Under the pieces are notes generated by a model. It was not told the DNA's origin. It was given only the letters and a program-made list of their open reading frames with translations, and did no database searches. Positions 37,301 to 48,043 of a DNA stretch of 64,000 bases are shown in pieces; the first letter of the stretch is position 1, and every line of letters starts with the position of its first letter. Origin of the DNA: Ciona intestinalis (taxonomy: Eukaryota > Chordata > Ascidiacea > Phlebobranchia > Cionidae); NCBI RefSeq assembly GCF_000224145.3, contig NW_004190396.2, positions 248,001 to 312,000 on the forward strand, read 5' to 3'. Both the position numbers and the translations under genes were made by a program.

Positions 37301-40300
37301 TGCATTACACCTATGTGTTCTTGCCAGTATCAGTTTTAAATTGTTATTTTCAGTATGTGCCGTTACCAAAAGTCTCATTTGAAATGGTACGTGCGTGTTC
37401 ATTGTCCCTATTTTGTGTAACTATGCCCATTTATTAGGTCTTTACTGCCTACATACATTGTAACACCAGCTTCACCCTTCCAGAGCAAACGGGGGTCGAC
37501 CTCACCCCTATAATAACCTCCCTCACCCAAATACTCCTCGACCCCGAGCCCCGAACTATCCATGGTTTCCAATCCCTCGTTCAACGTGAGTGGGTGATAG
37601 GGGGGCATCCGTTCAAAACCCGGCTAGGCCACTTACATCAACCAACAGGGAACGCAGATGAAGCAACAGAAATGGTGTGTTGGTACAACTAGTGTTTAAT
37701 TCTAAGTGAATATTTATATATATGTATATATAAGATAAATAAGTTAAATTCAGCAAATACCTGCAAAGTTACAGATGTGGTTACTCTTAGCGGGCACGAG
37801 GTGTAGGGAACAGAACATCCAGGTTATAACGACTGTTGTTGCCCTGCTATGCGAGGATAAAAAAGTTACAATTATCTATTTATTCATCACCTGTTTTGGT
37901 AAATAGTATGGCTATTATGACTAATAACTTTTAAAAATCAACGGAGGATTGCCATTTTTAAAATCACTTCCTCATTCAATTATTATGTAACTATGACATC
38001 ACACAGTCACCTATCTTCCAATTGTTCCTCGACTGTGTATGGCAACTATGTCGTCAACATCCCGACAAGTTCGAGTTCAACCCAACGTACCTCGTCGTGA
38101 TGATGGACGCGTTACGCCTCACCGCTTTCGATACTTTCATATTTAACAACGAGCGGGAACGGCAGAGGAGAATCGACCAATCAGAGGTGAGATGTGAAGT
38201 TTGAATTTTGAACAGGTTTTAATATTGACTTATTTGATGGTAAAATGCAGTTTTACATACCCATATTTATTAAACGGTATTGATGTCTATACTCTATACA
38301 TAACTTTTCTGAGGTTGATATTTTACATGTTTTAATGTGGTTGACTTTTTAAATTTGTACCCAAAGCTGAGATCTCTCACATCATCGAGATCCTAAAGAT
38401 CCCACAGTTGGCTAAGAAATGTCGTTACACTTATACTTTCTTTAAAACGACGATTGCAATATACTTTTGGCTATGCCTATTTGTATAGACACCTAACAGC
38501 AGGGTGAAAGCAATTTTAAGCCTAAATCTATGCAGCTAAACATATGATGTCACCCTTGTTTTAAATAATAACATGTCACCCTAGGCACCCCTGACTTTAC
38601 CCCCATTAACCCAAACTACTTCCACAGCAAAAAGCTCAAGACAAGAGTTGGCAGAGTTTACCATTGTGGGCATGGGGTGTCCAGTATAAACAACAAGATC
38701 TTAAGTTGTTTAACAATCCATTGTACAAGTGAGTGGGAATGTCATGTTATATTAAAATGTTTTAATCTCCCTTCATAGCATGTATTATATTTCACCTGTT
38801 TTTTCAGTCCCCTTGTGCCTTGCTGTAAAACACAGTGTGTGGCATTTAGGCCTAAGTTGTTTGAGTTCATTAGATATATATTTGTAGATGAATATAAGTG
38901 GAAAATTTGGATTAATAGTGCATATATATACATAATACATGTATTTATATTTAGATTACAAGAGTCGGATTTCTTCGGTGTCAAAACTTCAGATTTATCG
39001 ACAAATACAACGACGTCGAAAATCACGTGTTTGACTTCTTCTATGACATCACTAAACGGCATTGTTGAAAACCCAACCAACCACGGCGCTTCGATCAATC
39101 GTTCGCTTTCATCAAGCGTTGCTACTAGCGACAGCGACGAGACGGCCATTGCGCAATCTGCGACGCAATCGGACGGCGGCGAAATTGAAGATAATTTCCA
39201 GATTCATTACAATAGTAGGACGGGTGTTGTAGTTATGGGGAGTGAGACACCTGTGGGTGACAAGAAGAAGAAAAAGAGTTTCTCAATTCGTAGGAAAAAG
39301 GCAAAAGATCTCTCACATTCGCAGGAAGAAGAAGGAGAGGTTGTGGTTTGTGTGATGCCATTACAAGGGGTTAGGGAGCATGGGGTGAAACTACAAAGGA
39401 ATAAAGGTGAGTAATAGCTAAGTTCGTTTAGGTCCAAGTTGTCTAACAGTTAAAATAGTGAGCAAACTCTGGCATAAATCTCAGATCAGATTGCGTGCTT
39501 CACTGTAGGACCTCACCCATATAGAATAGAATGTGCATATACAATGTTGGGGTAATGGGCCAACTCTGGCCTAAATCTCAGGTTCCATTGCGTGCCCCAC
39601 TGTAGAACCTCACCCAAAGAGAATAGAAATTAATAAATTAACACCCTAACTTACTCATCCAACCCTATTTCTTGTCGACTTTGTATTGGAAGTGAAACTT
39701 TGAAGTGAAACTGTATTTTAACAAAGTCAACGCAGATTTTTTTACAAAAATTAAGCTGTACCTATAATCTTTGTTCCCAGACCCGATATTGGAAGTGAAA
39801 CTGGGCCTACCTAACATTAACATGTGGGGAACATGCTATCACAGGTGGCTCCCATGGTCACAGTTGTTTGGGGGAAGTCCTTCAGCTGTGTATAGACAGG
39901 AGTCGATGCTGTACGATGAAATACATTCCTTGCATCATAAGGTGGGTGATAGCATTGTGTTGTGGTTTAGTGGTTGGGCGCTTGCATTGTAACTAAAGGG
40001 TACCGGCTTCAATGCTCGATGCTGCTAGGTGTATGTGTCCTTGGGCAAGCCACATATAGGCAAGGGTTCTTTATGATGAAATACATTTGTTGCATCATAA
40101 AGTATGTAGTGGTTATATAATTAATATACATGGGAAAGTCTTAGATCATATAGAATAAAAGTAAAAATACAATTTAGTGCTGTGGTTGCCCTGCTTGATG
40201 CTGGATACTGATAGACTATCGTGATAACCATATGTATCCTTGGGAAAGACACTTAACGGCAATTTCTCCAACCCAGTGGTCACTATTGGGTACCTAGACC

Positions 40301-41289
40301 TAGACCTAAACCAAAGTTCCTGTGTGTTCATGTTTTTAATAACTGTTTTTTACCTTAAATAAATTTTGCCTATACCATCAAAAGAGATATATTTTTTTAT
40401 TCCAATTAAAACAATATTTTTTAACTCCATTATAAATATCCAATTTTTATGTTCCAGATTATAAAACTGATGCAATCCATTGATGATTGTGACATCATAA
40501 GCCCCCATAGTGATGACAGTGGTATGTATTTCCCCCACACCCCACCTGCCACACCCCCAACACACCCATATATAATATCCAATTACTTTCCATATTCACC
40601 CGTACAAGATCTCGGAAGGAAATCAATCTTAGGTGGGTGGGATGTTTGGACATCTTGATCTATTAATATAGGGGGACCTATTTGTATTTATTGTTGCTTG
40701 AATAATTGATGTAACTTATTTTAGCATTGATTGGCATGCTTACTTCTAGCATATCGGTTTTAGGTAAATGATGCTATCATTGTGGACGTATGTGTCATTG
40801 GGCAAAACACTTAACGACAATTGCTCTAACCCAGTGGTCACTAATGGGTTGTCCAAATTATCAGCCATATATATGAACATTACCCAAACTCCAGTAAAAA
40901 GTAAAAGTAGCAAGCTTCATTCATAAGAAATAGGTTTTAGATTTAATTAATAATTATTTCTCCCAACCCCAGGCACCCCTCTGTTCAACTTTATTCATGG
41001 AAATCCTATTTTCGACTTTGGACAAAAAGTGAAAAATAAACACTCGAGGTCTCCCTCCAACTTCTCCTTCACAACCCCCTCTAGTGACGAAGGTAACTCG
41101 TCGAAATCTAACGAGAAATCCTCAGCCACAAACAGTTTATCGAATAGTTGCGAAAATTTGGACAAACCTTCCAAAAAGAAGCCATTAATGCCCCCAACTG
41201 AAAAGAGGACGCCATTAATGCCCCCAACTGAAAGGAGGACGCCATTAATGCCCCCATCGGAGAGCATTACTTATATATCATCTGTATAG
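31398..41289 (+). CDS. MTMR10: Myotubularin-related pseudophosphatase, MTMR10/12 type
   Basis: Eighteen exons, 908 residues: 31398-31451, 31897-32004, 32325-32435, 32703-32772, 33122-33258, 33649-33739, 33965-34082, 34673-34760, 35075-35214, 35522-35604, 35979-36128, 37484-37674, 38007-38186, 38628-38728, 38955-39406, 39781-39941, 40458-40632, 40973-41289. Regions: PH-GRAM-like about 35-190 (LLPGEIAIA; LELHCKDFRIVAFNF), inactive phosphatase about 190-540 (WRVSSINENF; WCWSFVNG; RTIHGFQSLVQREWV; LFLDCVWQL), C-terminal MTMR10-type tail (FPYSPVQDLGRKSILGTPL). Where active myotubularins have CSDGWDRT, this protein reads GEQTGVDL, so it lacks the catalytic Cys and Arg. Such members act as partners of active phosphoinositide phosphatases (family knowledge). 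The last exon ends with three tandem PLMPPTE-type repeats. Second copies of exons 10 and 11 at 36582-36664 and 37016-37165 are excluded as an assembly duplication. MTMR12 is the alternative ortholog. Confidence 0.92.
31471..31627. mobile_element. Possible diverged relative of the hAT-like MITE
   Basis: Starts with GTGAAGAATCCCCCCCCCC and carries a C-rich interior of TAACCCC-type words, the complement of the interior of the two better copies. Begins 20 bp after the exon 1 donor of the MTMR gene. The right end is poorly matched and no target duplication was found. Confidence 0.35.
32050..32225 (+). mobile_element. SINE, central and tail parts
   Basis: CTAATTGTCAGCCATAAATA and the tail (GTAACATACATGGTAACTCG; ACGACTGTCGTGGCCCCGCC) in MTMR intron 2. 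Confidence 0.75.
34380..34580 (+). repeat. Dispersed repeat family D, tandem pair
   Basis: Two copies of a ~115-bp unit with TACAACTTAACTTATACAAA and AATTGGTGCAACCAATTCA. The second word is a 7-bp inverted repeat around GCA. Other copies: about 345-450, 52745-52960 (reverse, tandem pair) and 53495-53575. Confidence 0.7.
35218..37218 (+). repeat. Near-identical direct duplication flanking an assembly gap
   Basis: 35218-36180 and 36231-37218 align from end to end with scattered substitutions and small indels, and both carry MTMR exons 10 and 11. The gap sits exactly between the copies. Best read as two alleles assembled in series. Confidence 0.85.
36181..36230. other. Assembly gap (50 N)
   Basis: Run of N between the two copies; one further N at 36294. 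Confidence 0.99.
37735..37875 (+). mobile_element. SINE tail unit
   Basis: Tail unit (GCGGGCACGAGGTGTAGGGA; ACGACTGTTGTTGCCCTGC) in MTMR intron 12. Confidence 0.7.
39450..39630 (-). repeat. Repeat module B, two tandem copies
   Basis: About 95 bp each, with GGGCCAACTCTGGCCTAAAT and CCTCACCCATATAGAATAGA in plus orientation. Around 20 copies occur in the window, nearly all in introns or intergenic DNA. Good ones: 12120-12200, 15960-16040, 21920-22000, 25720-25800, 32510-32590, 45610-45800, 53880-53970, 55060-55140. No terminal structure was recognised. Confidence 0.75.
39955..40870 (+). mobile_element. Cluster of three SINE head/body fragments
   Basis: Fragments at about 39955-40070, 40185-40300 and 40735-40870, each with a CCTTGGGCAAG- or CATTGGGCAAA-like word. 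The last also has CCAGTGGTCACTAATGGGTT. They fill MTMR introns 16 and 17. Confidence 0.65.
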
Positions 41290-42894
41290 GTGGGATCTTT
41301 AATTTATTTAGTTCAAATAAAAGTCTAATTTCTAACTTTGAAAAATAATTAAGTTTAAAGTTTCTACAAAAAAGTTTTCTTTATCTCGTTTGAAATTATT
41401 TAATTTTTACGTGGAAATAATTAGATACTTATCTGCAAGCATTACTTTAAAAAAAAAAACAAGTTTAATATTTAATTCAAGACTAACTTTTTTTTATATC
41501 TTTCAAAATAAATATTTTTGACTTGGAAAAAATAAAGTTTTTTCTTTTATTGAACAAGCTCAAAATAATATTCATATCTTCGGTACAATCATTGTAGTAT
41601 TATTATGACATCATAATCCTATAAATGGATGTCATACTAACCACAAATTCAATGATTTTCTTCTTTTGGTTGAATCTATGACATCATAGACCTGATTATG
41701 ACATAACTGGATTTTTTTTGCCCAAAATATTTTACAGATTTTTTAAAATATGTTTTTTAGTAATTTTGTTCTTTGATGTCATAGTAGGTATTATGATGTA
41801 GCATGACATGTTAAAATTATTCTGCTGTTAAATTAAAAAATATTTAATTTTGGTTGATTATATACAATTGTTGCGTAAAACGTAAATTTATTTTTCTGCC
41901 ACATAGAAACAAACTATCTTGTTATTATATGATTTTTGTGTTGTTTGCTCAACTAGGTGTAAATATACTTTGGTTAATCCCAAAGTAGTTGGTAAATTAA
42001 GTATATTTTCCACATTAATTATTATGCAAAGTATAAACAGTGCACTTAATTCGTTAAGTTCGTTTTGTAGCGAATTTTCTGTTTATTAAGATTTCTATGA
42101 TATCTGTATAATGTTTCTATAGTGGCTGATTCATTGTGTTGATATTTTTACGACAAAACATAGATATCTTATATGAAGCAATTCTTGCTAAAAACTTAGT
42201 CTAATTTCAAAATGTATTATTTAAACAAAAATCCCAATCATGGGCGCCAAACCTGGGGTGGCAGGGTAGGCGAATCTACCCTAATTTTTTGAACTGTATT
42301 TCATTTTTTCTCAATATAATATTATTATTTTAAAAATGATTCAATTTCAAAAGCGCAATTTATAGTAGTAATATAAAAGTTTCATTTAAAATGAAATTAT
42401 AATTTTTTGAAAATTGTAATATTTTTTGAAAACAGTAGATATAAATTAGTTTGTCTCTTAATATTTTATATTAGCACGCTGCTGTATTCAACACAACTAT
42501 AGCATGCTGTATTATAATAAGCACACACAAACGTACAAACTAAATGATGTTAAAGTTATTTCATGACCTTCGGCAGTGTTTACGTTTTATTTTCAAATAA
42601 TGATTATTGTGTGTTTGATTATCCAGTATTTTAAACATCTGGAAACACTGGTATTACGCAACACCTGACCTGGTACTATCTGCACAATTATTGCAATCTT
42701 TGAATAAAAGCTCCAGATTATATTTATGTCCCCAAATGTTTCGGTGATTTGGTGGTTCAAGTCGTTGGACCAAATGATACCGGGTTCGAGGCTCGACCAT
42801 GCTACCAATGTGGGCATATGTGTCAGCCATGCAGAAAAACAATCACCCCAAAGTTACAAACGTGGTAACTTGTGGTATAATTAACAACATAAAA
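41290..42894. other. MTMR 3' flank, convergent with the LRR gene
   Basis: AATAAA at 41316-41321, 27 nt after the MTMR stop, is the probable poly(A) signal. 41600-41830 holds several TGACATCA/TGATGTCA octamers. 42235-42300 is a copy of a dispersed repeat with GCCAAACCTGGGGTGGCAGG; others are at 32800-32890, 49587-49640 and, reversed, 35752-35825. 42740-42870 is a SINE remnant. No gene seen. Confidence 0.5.
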
Positions 42895-43080
42895 ATTACA
42901 TCTGGTGGCATCACAATAACATTTGTTGACATCACAATCAGGCTGATGACATCACAAGCAGACTGATGACATCACAATCAGACTGATGACATCATAAGCA
43001 AACTGGTGACATCACAAGCAGACTGATGACATCACAAACAAAACTGATAACATCACAATTACATCTAATGACATCACACA
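42895..43080 (+). repeat. 20-bp tandem array TGATGACATCACAAGCAGAC
   Basis: About eight imperfect units, each containing GACATCACAA, with some spacing variation. The array runs up to and includes the stop codon of the LRR gene (minus strand), so the CDS ends inside its last unit. Confidence 0.9.
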
Positions 43081-46000
43081 CAGCATTCCTCAATATTAAG
43101 TTCAGCTAACGTTGTGTGATTCAAATTCCTCGGAGAATCGCAAACCATCTTGTGGGGATCACGAAGTAGAGAACCCGCGTCATCTCGAAGCAGCTGAATG
43201 TTGCAATCGCAGAAGATGGGGTTGCCCGCAAAGTAGAACGAGTACAGGACTCTGTGGGTGGTGGGTACGGGTTATATATTGACGTGTGTATGAATCTAAC
43301 TTATTTATCGTATGCTTAAGTATAGATGTTATAGAGAGAAAGTTGGGTTTGGACAAATATTATCATGTTGTGCTGCTGTTGCCATCAGGTATAATGTAAT
43401 AAAAACATTGTTTTGCCTGCTATTCGTGGTTTAGTTCAAATACAAAACTTAGTATAATAATATAATTATATTTTTTTACCAAAAGAGCTATTTACCTAAA
43501 CACAACATGCCTGTTAATAATATAAACACACACCTTCTAACTTTAGTCATAATAAACCTCATGTTTTCTGTTAAATGAAGCTAAACTATTTCCATGTTAT
43601 ATATACATATTGGCCACTATGCAGTTGTGTATGTAGTATGTGTTGTATAGAAAATATTAGATAATGAAAACAACATGTCTGTAGTGTAAATGAACGAATG
43701 AATAAGTGTAACTTACTTTACACATACGTCCACAATAGCAATGACAAGCCTTGAACCCATTACCTTTGGGTTAGAGGCAGGCGCGCTAACCAACTGTGCC
43801 ACGACGCCGGGACAAGAGATAATAATAAACACACAACAATTAATAAATTAATAACATTAACACCCCACCTCCTGACTTCAGACATGAACAATCCCAACAT
43901 ATCTTCCTCAATAAACCTCAATGCGTTGCTTTCCAGGTGGATTTGGTGGTGGTTGTTGTTCTTTACCCCAAACAAGCGAAACGCATACGGATGTACCTCG
44001 TGTATGTTGTTCCCAGCCAACGATATAAACCAACACATTGGGAGTTGCTGAAATTGATTCTCTCCGAGTATTCGAAGGTTGTTGTTCGACAAGTATAATA
44101 CCTTGGTTAAAAGTTTGTGTTATTCTATATGGGTGAGATCTCACAGTTAGGCATGATTAGAGAGTATGTAATTGCTATACTTATATTATAAGTATAATAA
44201 CTCGAATATAAGTTTGTGTGATGTTGTATTCTATATGAGTGAGGCCTTGGTTATAAAGTTTGTGTTATTCTATATGGTGAGGTCCCGCAACGGGGCATGA
44301 TACCTGCGCTCAGGCAAAAGTTGGTGTAGATATATTACAGAGTATGTGATTGGTATATTTATATTGTAAGTATAACAACTTGAGATTAATATTTGTGTTA
44401 TGTATTAGTTATTGAATATGAGTGAGGTCCTTGTTACAGGGCCTGGGATTTAGAACAGAGCTGGCCAATCACCCCAAAATCAAACTTATTATATATATAT
44501 ATATATATATATAACTGTAACTAATTTATCAGGGCAATGACAGTGCCTGCTTAAGGATTACCATGTATGTAACTTTGTGGGTTATTGTTAACTTGGACAA
44601 CCCATTAGTTACCACTGGGTTGAAGTAATTGCCGTTAAGTGTCTTGCTCAGGGAAGCCTTCACTTAGCGAGGCACACCAGGATGGTCCATTACCCCAAAC
44701 TCACATTAAGTTGTGTTGCTTGTATGAAAGTAGTTTTACTGATAAAGTCAATAACATTATATTCCAGCTTCAATGTTTGGAGTTCTTTCAACTTCCTGAA
44801 CGAGCCGCTGGTTAAGGTTCGTATGCGATTGTGGTTTAGGTTGAGTGTTCGGAGCTTGTGAGGGAACTTTATACCTGGGTAGGTAGGTGGGTTACTGTTA
44901 CTATATTTGGCAAGATAATTCTAATTGTCACAAAATTTTGTTTTGGGTTCAAGGTTTTGTGTTGCCCTTATTGTGTAGCAGGGCAGAGAATACATTTGTT
45001 CACAATTTAAATTGTCACAAATTTTTGATATTTGATTAAAATTCATTTTAAAAACAACTTGATATAAATTTCTCAGTTATTTTGTAACATATTTAGCTAC
45101 ATTGGTGGGGGGGGGGGGTGAATGTTATCAGTAGGATTGTTTTGTTCATAATTTGCAAATAGTTGTTTAACTACAGCATGGGCTCAATGTTGCCACTATT
45201 ATGTAGCAGGGCAGAGGATGCATTTCTTGGTTGGTTAATAAAACTTAGGTTTTTAAACTCAATCACTTTATTACATTATATTGTTTTTGGGGGGTAGGGT
45301 TCACGACTATTACCCATTCAAAATACAACAATTTTCAACTGCAAAAGAATATTTACAAATTATTTAGATTCAGGCATTTTTTGGCTTTAGTTGACATTTA
45401 AATGATGCCAAAACCCCTTCCTATGACATCACAACACACCTTGTACCGAAGTAATTCTATTCATCTCCAGGTTAAGATCGACCAAGTTCTTCAATAGTTT
45501 GAACCCTCGTTGTGGAAGATGAAAGATCTTGTTGTTTTTGAAACTTAATCTTCGTAGCTTCCTGGGGTGAGAGGTTGGATTATTGAAGTTTTATTGAGGT
45601 AGTGTTGGTTTATAGGGGTAATGAGCCAACTCTGGCCTGACTTCGTTGTTTTTTTAATTTTTGGGGTTAACTCTGGCCTGAATTCCTCTAAACTTCATGT
45701 CCCATGGGCCATGGTGTGCCTCACTGTAGAACCTCACCCATATAGAATAGAATGTGCAAATACAATGTTGGGGTAATGGGCCAACTCTGGCCTAATCAAG
45801 CACCGAACCTCGTACCCTTTGGTTACAATGCACTCACCTAACCCCTGAGCTTTTCATTGGTCAATCAAAATATTCATTGTTTGTTTCTTACTTGAATCGA
45901 CTGTTGATTATGATGTCACGGATAAGATTATTATCCACCAATAATGTTTCGAGTTTCGCAAGATTTGAGAACTCGTCAAAGTTGATCGTTGTCATGGAGT

Positions 46001-46506
46001 TGTTGCTTAGCAACAATCCCGTAACATTGGCAACGACCCCGGGGGGGAAGGAGGTAAGGTTGGCATGGAAACAACTCGCGGCAACTCCGGCACAAAATAT
46101 TTTCCCTCGTCTCTGGGTGGCTGGGGGTGTTGGTAGTGTAAGTTCTTTATTTTTGGTTAAAATATCTTACCTGGGCTATGCCCTGCTAACTTTATCTTTA
46201 CGGGGGATGTTAAGTTGCTTAGTAACTAAGTTAGTGGTGAAAATCTCTGCTCATTGTCTCGTTTGTTTTAAAGCCAATTGCTGCAAGCAGTTATTAAGAC
46301 AAATCTAAACCAAGTCTATTAGTGTCTTTTCCAAAGACTCAATAAAGCCATTGATTATACAAACTAACAGCAAACTTACATTTACAGAAAATACTTTCAC
46401 ACACGCATGGTGATGGACACGATGTGATTGGTTGGTTTGGTCGTCTTGCTGCTGATGTAAGGTTAACAATCAACGCAACAACCAACAACCATGGTATGCA
46501 CCTCAT
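43074..46506 (-). CDS. Secreted leucine-rich-repeat protein (LRRNT-LRR-LRRCT)
   Basis: Six exons, 335 residues: 46506-46380, 46120-45892, 45561-45440, 44874-44756, 44101-43869, 43251-43074 (stop TGA). Signal peptide MRCIPWLLVVALIVNLTSAA, then an LRRNT cap (CPSPCVCE). LRRs with LxxLxLxxNxI cores follow (LLLSNNSMTTI, LETLLVDNNLI, LRRLSFKNNKI, LRTLNLNHNRI, LYLSNNNLRIL). The LRRCT cap is NPIFCDCNIQLL...MVCDSP...IEECC. There is no transmembrane segment or GPI signal, so it is presumably extracellular; the ligand is unknown. Start: ATG 46506 begins the signal peptide; the open frame upstream starts only at TTG. The exon 4/5 join (LKLEYN to VLYLSNNN) is phase-compatible but leaves one LRR short by about half a repeat. 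A further exon may be missed, or the 44101-44755 intron may have eaten one. I cannot assign an ortholog; many LRR families share this architecture. Confidence 0.82.
43700..43805 (-). mobile_element. SINE head, reverse
   Basis: Reverse-oriented tRNA-like head and central block (TTGAACCCATTACCTTTGGG; CCAACTGTGCCACGACGCCG) in the last LRR-gene intron, 60 bp from exon 5. Confidence 0.65.
44092..44470 (-). repeat. Repeated acceptor-side segment in the LRR gene
   Basis: The plus-strand word AAGTATAATA with following AAGTTTGTGTTATTCTATATG at the exon 5 edge recurs, diverged, at about 44190-44300 and 44367-44420. Each copy is joined to a piece of module B (TATATGGGTGAGATCTC type). Confidence 0.6.
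44510..44690 (-). mobile_element. SINE remnant, reverse
   Basis: Reverse tail and central block (ACCATGTATGTAACTTTGTG; AACCCATTAGTTACCACTGG; GTAATTGCCGTTAAGTGTCT) in LRR-gene intron 4. A (TA)n run precedes it at about 44490. Confidence 0.65.
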
Positions 46507-48043
46507 GGTTATTACTATGTAGGGTCTATGCAAGTAAAGCTAAATATGTATACAGATATATAAATAGATATATCAGATATGCTTAGTGTATTAAGTTATA
46601 GGTTCTGCTAAATGGGCTAGTTTATAAGTTAGCTTGATATGTATTTTACTTTATATATTGGTATGTAAGTTATGGTAAATATTTATATAATGTTTTAGCG
46701 TATCTGAACTTTATATTCTGTGCTATATTTAGACTTTCTGGCATTTTAAAAACTTAAGTTTTGACTACCATTACCTCTCAAATGTAAAATATTGCTGTAT
46801 TTTATTTTACCTTATATTTCTGCAGAAAGCTGGGTCAGATTCATACTCTGCTAACTTTTCAAGTGCCATTGTGTGTGTGCAGTGGAGCATGAAGTGTGCA
46901 GTCAAGCATGCAATGCAGCAACAAGTGGCTTGGGTGAAATATTTTGGTTGATTGATCGATCATTTCTGTCCGGTGCCACCCAGGGGTTACGGGTTCAAGG
47001 CTTGACATTGCCATAGTTATTGGCGTATTTTACTACAGGCAAAACACTTAACGCCAATTGTTTCAACCCAGTAGTCAATTTAAACTCAAACTTTTCCACA
47101 TAAGTTTAAACATGGCGCGGTGTATTACTAATTGTCATATTCTATAAATTCAATATCTTTATTGTTTTATTTAATTTGATATTAGTTTTCGTAATAAAAA
47201 TGATTAATAAAAAATCATATTTTTTGGTTTTGTTATTATGCTGTTGAACATAAGACTTATCTTTGAATGACTTATCAATTATTGCGAGTTTAGTGTCAGC
47301 AACTCAGTAAGCTATTGCAGTGTGTTGATAGGAAGACATTATCTGTTTCCAATCTACTATATTGCTTTTATTTTATGGTATTTTAATCTTACATATAAAT
47401 ATTAAAAGCTTTAATATCTCTTAATGGCTGTTATATAAGATTGAATGCAGAGACAATAGTATTTGTAAAGGATTAGTACATGAGGTTATAGGGGTGGTTT
47501 GGTTTTAGAATGTCGGTTATATTACTTTGTGTACCATGTTATAACGACTGTTGTTTTGTTGCTTTTTACTATCTTATTTGGTATGAACTTTGTTATTGTA
47601 ACCAAAAGGAAAAATATAAAAAATAGTGTTGTAACATGACATTTATAGTTGACCAAATTGATTAAAAAAATACGAAGAGAAGAGAATTAGCGACAAAACG
47701 ACAGTCGTAAAATAGCTTGGAATAGAAACTGCTAGGATGAGAAAAAATTATTTAATGTTTTTTAGATGCGTTAATGTATATAAATGTGTTTTAGCATATG
47801 TTAGTTAGATCTTTAAATATATTAGTAGCCATTTAAGAAAATTTTCAGTTAAATTTTGCTCCCCTGTGAAATTACAAGTTAAAAAAATTCCCCTTATGCG
47901 TTTTTCGGCGAATTTTATTTTGGTGACTCATCAGAACCGCGCGAGCGTGTTTATGAGTCAGCGGGTTTCTCTGTGACATCATAGGCATCTATGTTTACAT
48001 CGCGGCGTGCTCTGTAACTTTTGTTCCAAAGTTTTTGACGAAA
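46507..48043. promoter_or_regulatory. Shared upstream region of the LRR gene and MCTP
   Basis: About 1.5 kb between divergent start codons. Near MCTP are two AP-1-type heptamers, TGACTCA (47924-47930) and TGAGTCA (47954-47960, followed by GC as in MAF/CNC sites), and TGACATCA (47974-47981), all 63-120 bp before the ATG. A SINE fragment lies at 46970-47085 and family C copies at 47540-47720. The sites are sequence matches only. Confidence 0.45.

Noticed and set aside
42895-43080. CRISPR-like array
   Set aside because: Units are contiguous and imperfect with no unique spacers, in a eukaryotic intergenic region.
46507-46533. Upstream extension of the LRR protein
   Set aside because: The extension would start at TTG; the ATG at 46506 directly opens a good signal peptide.
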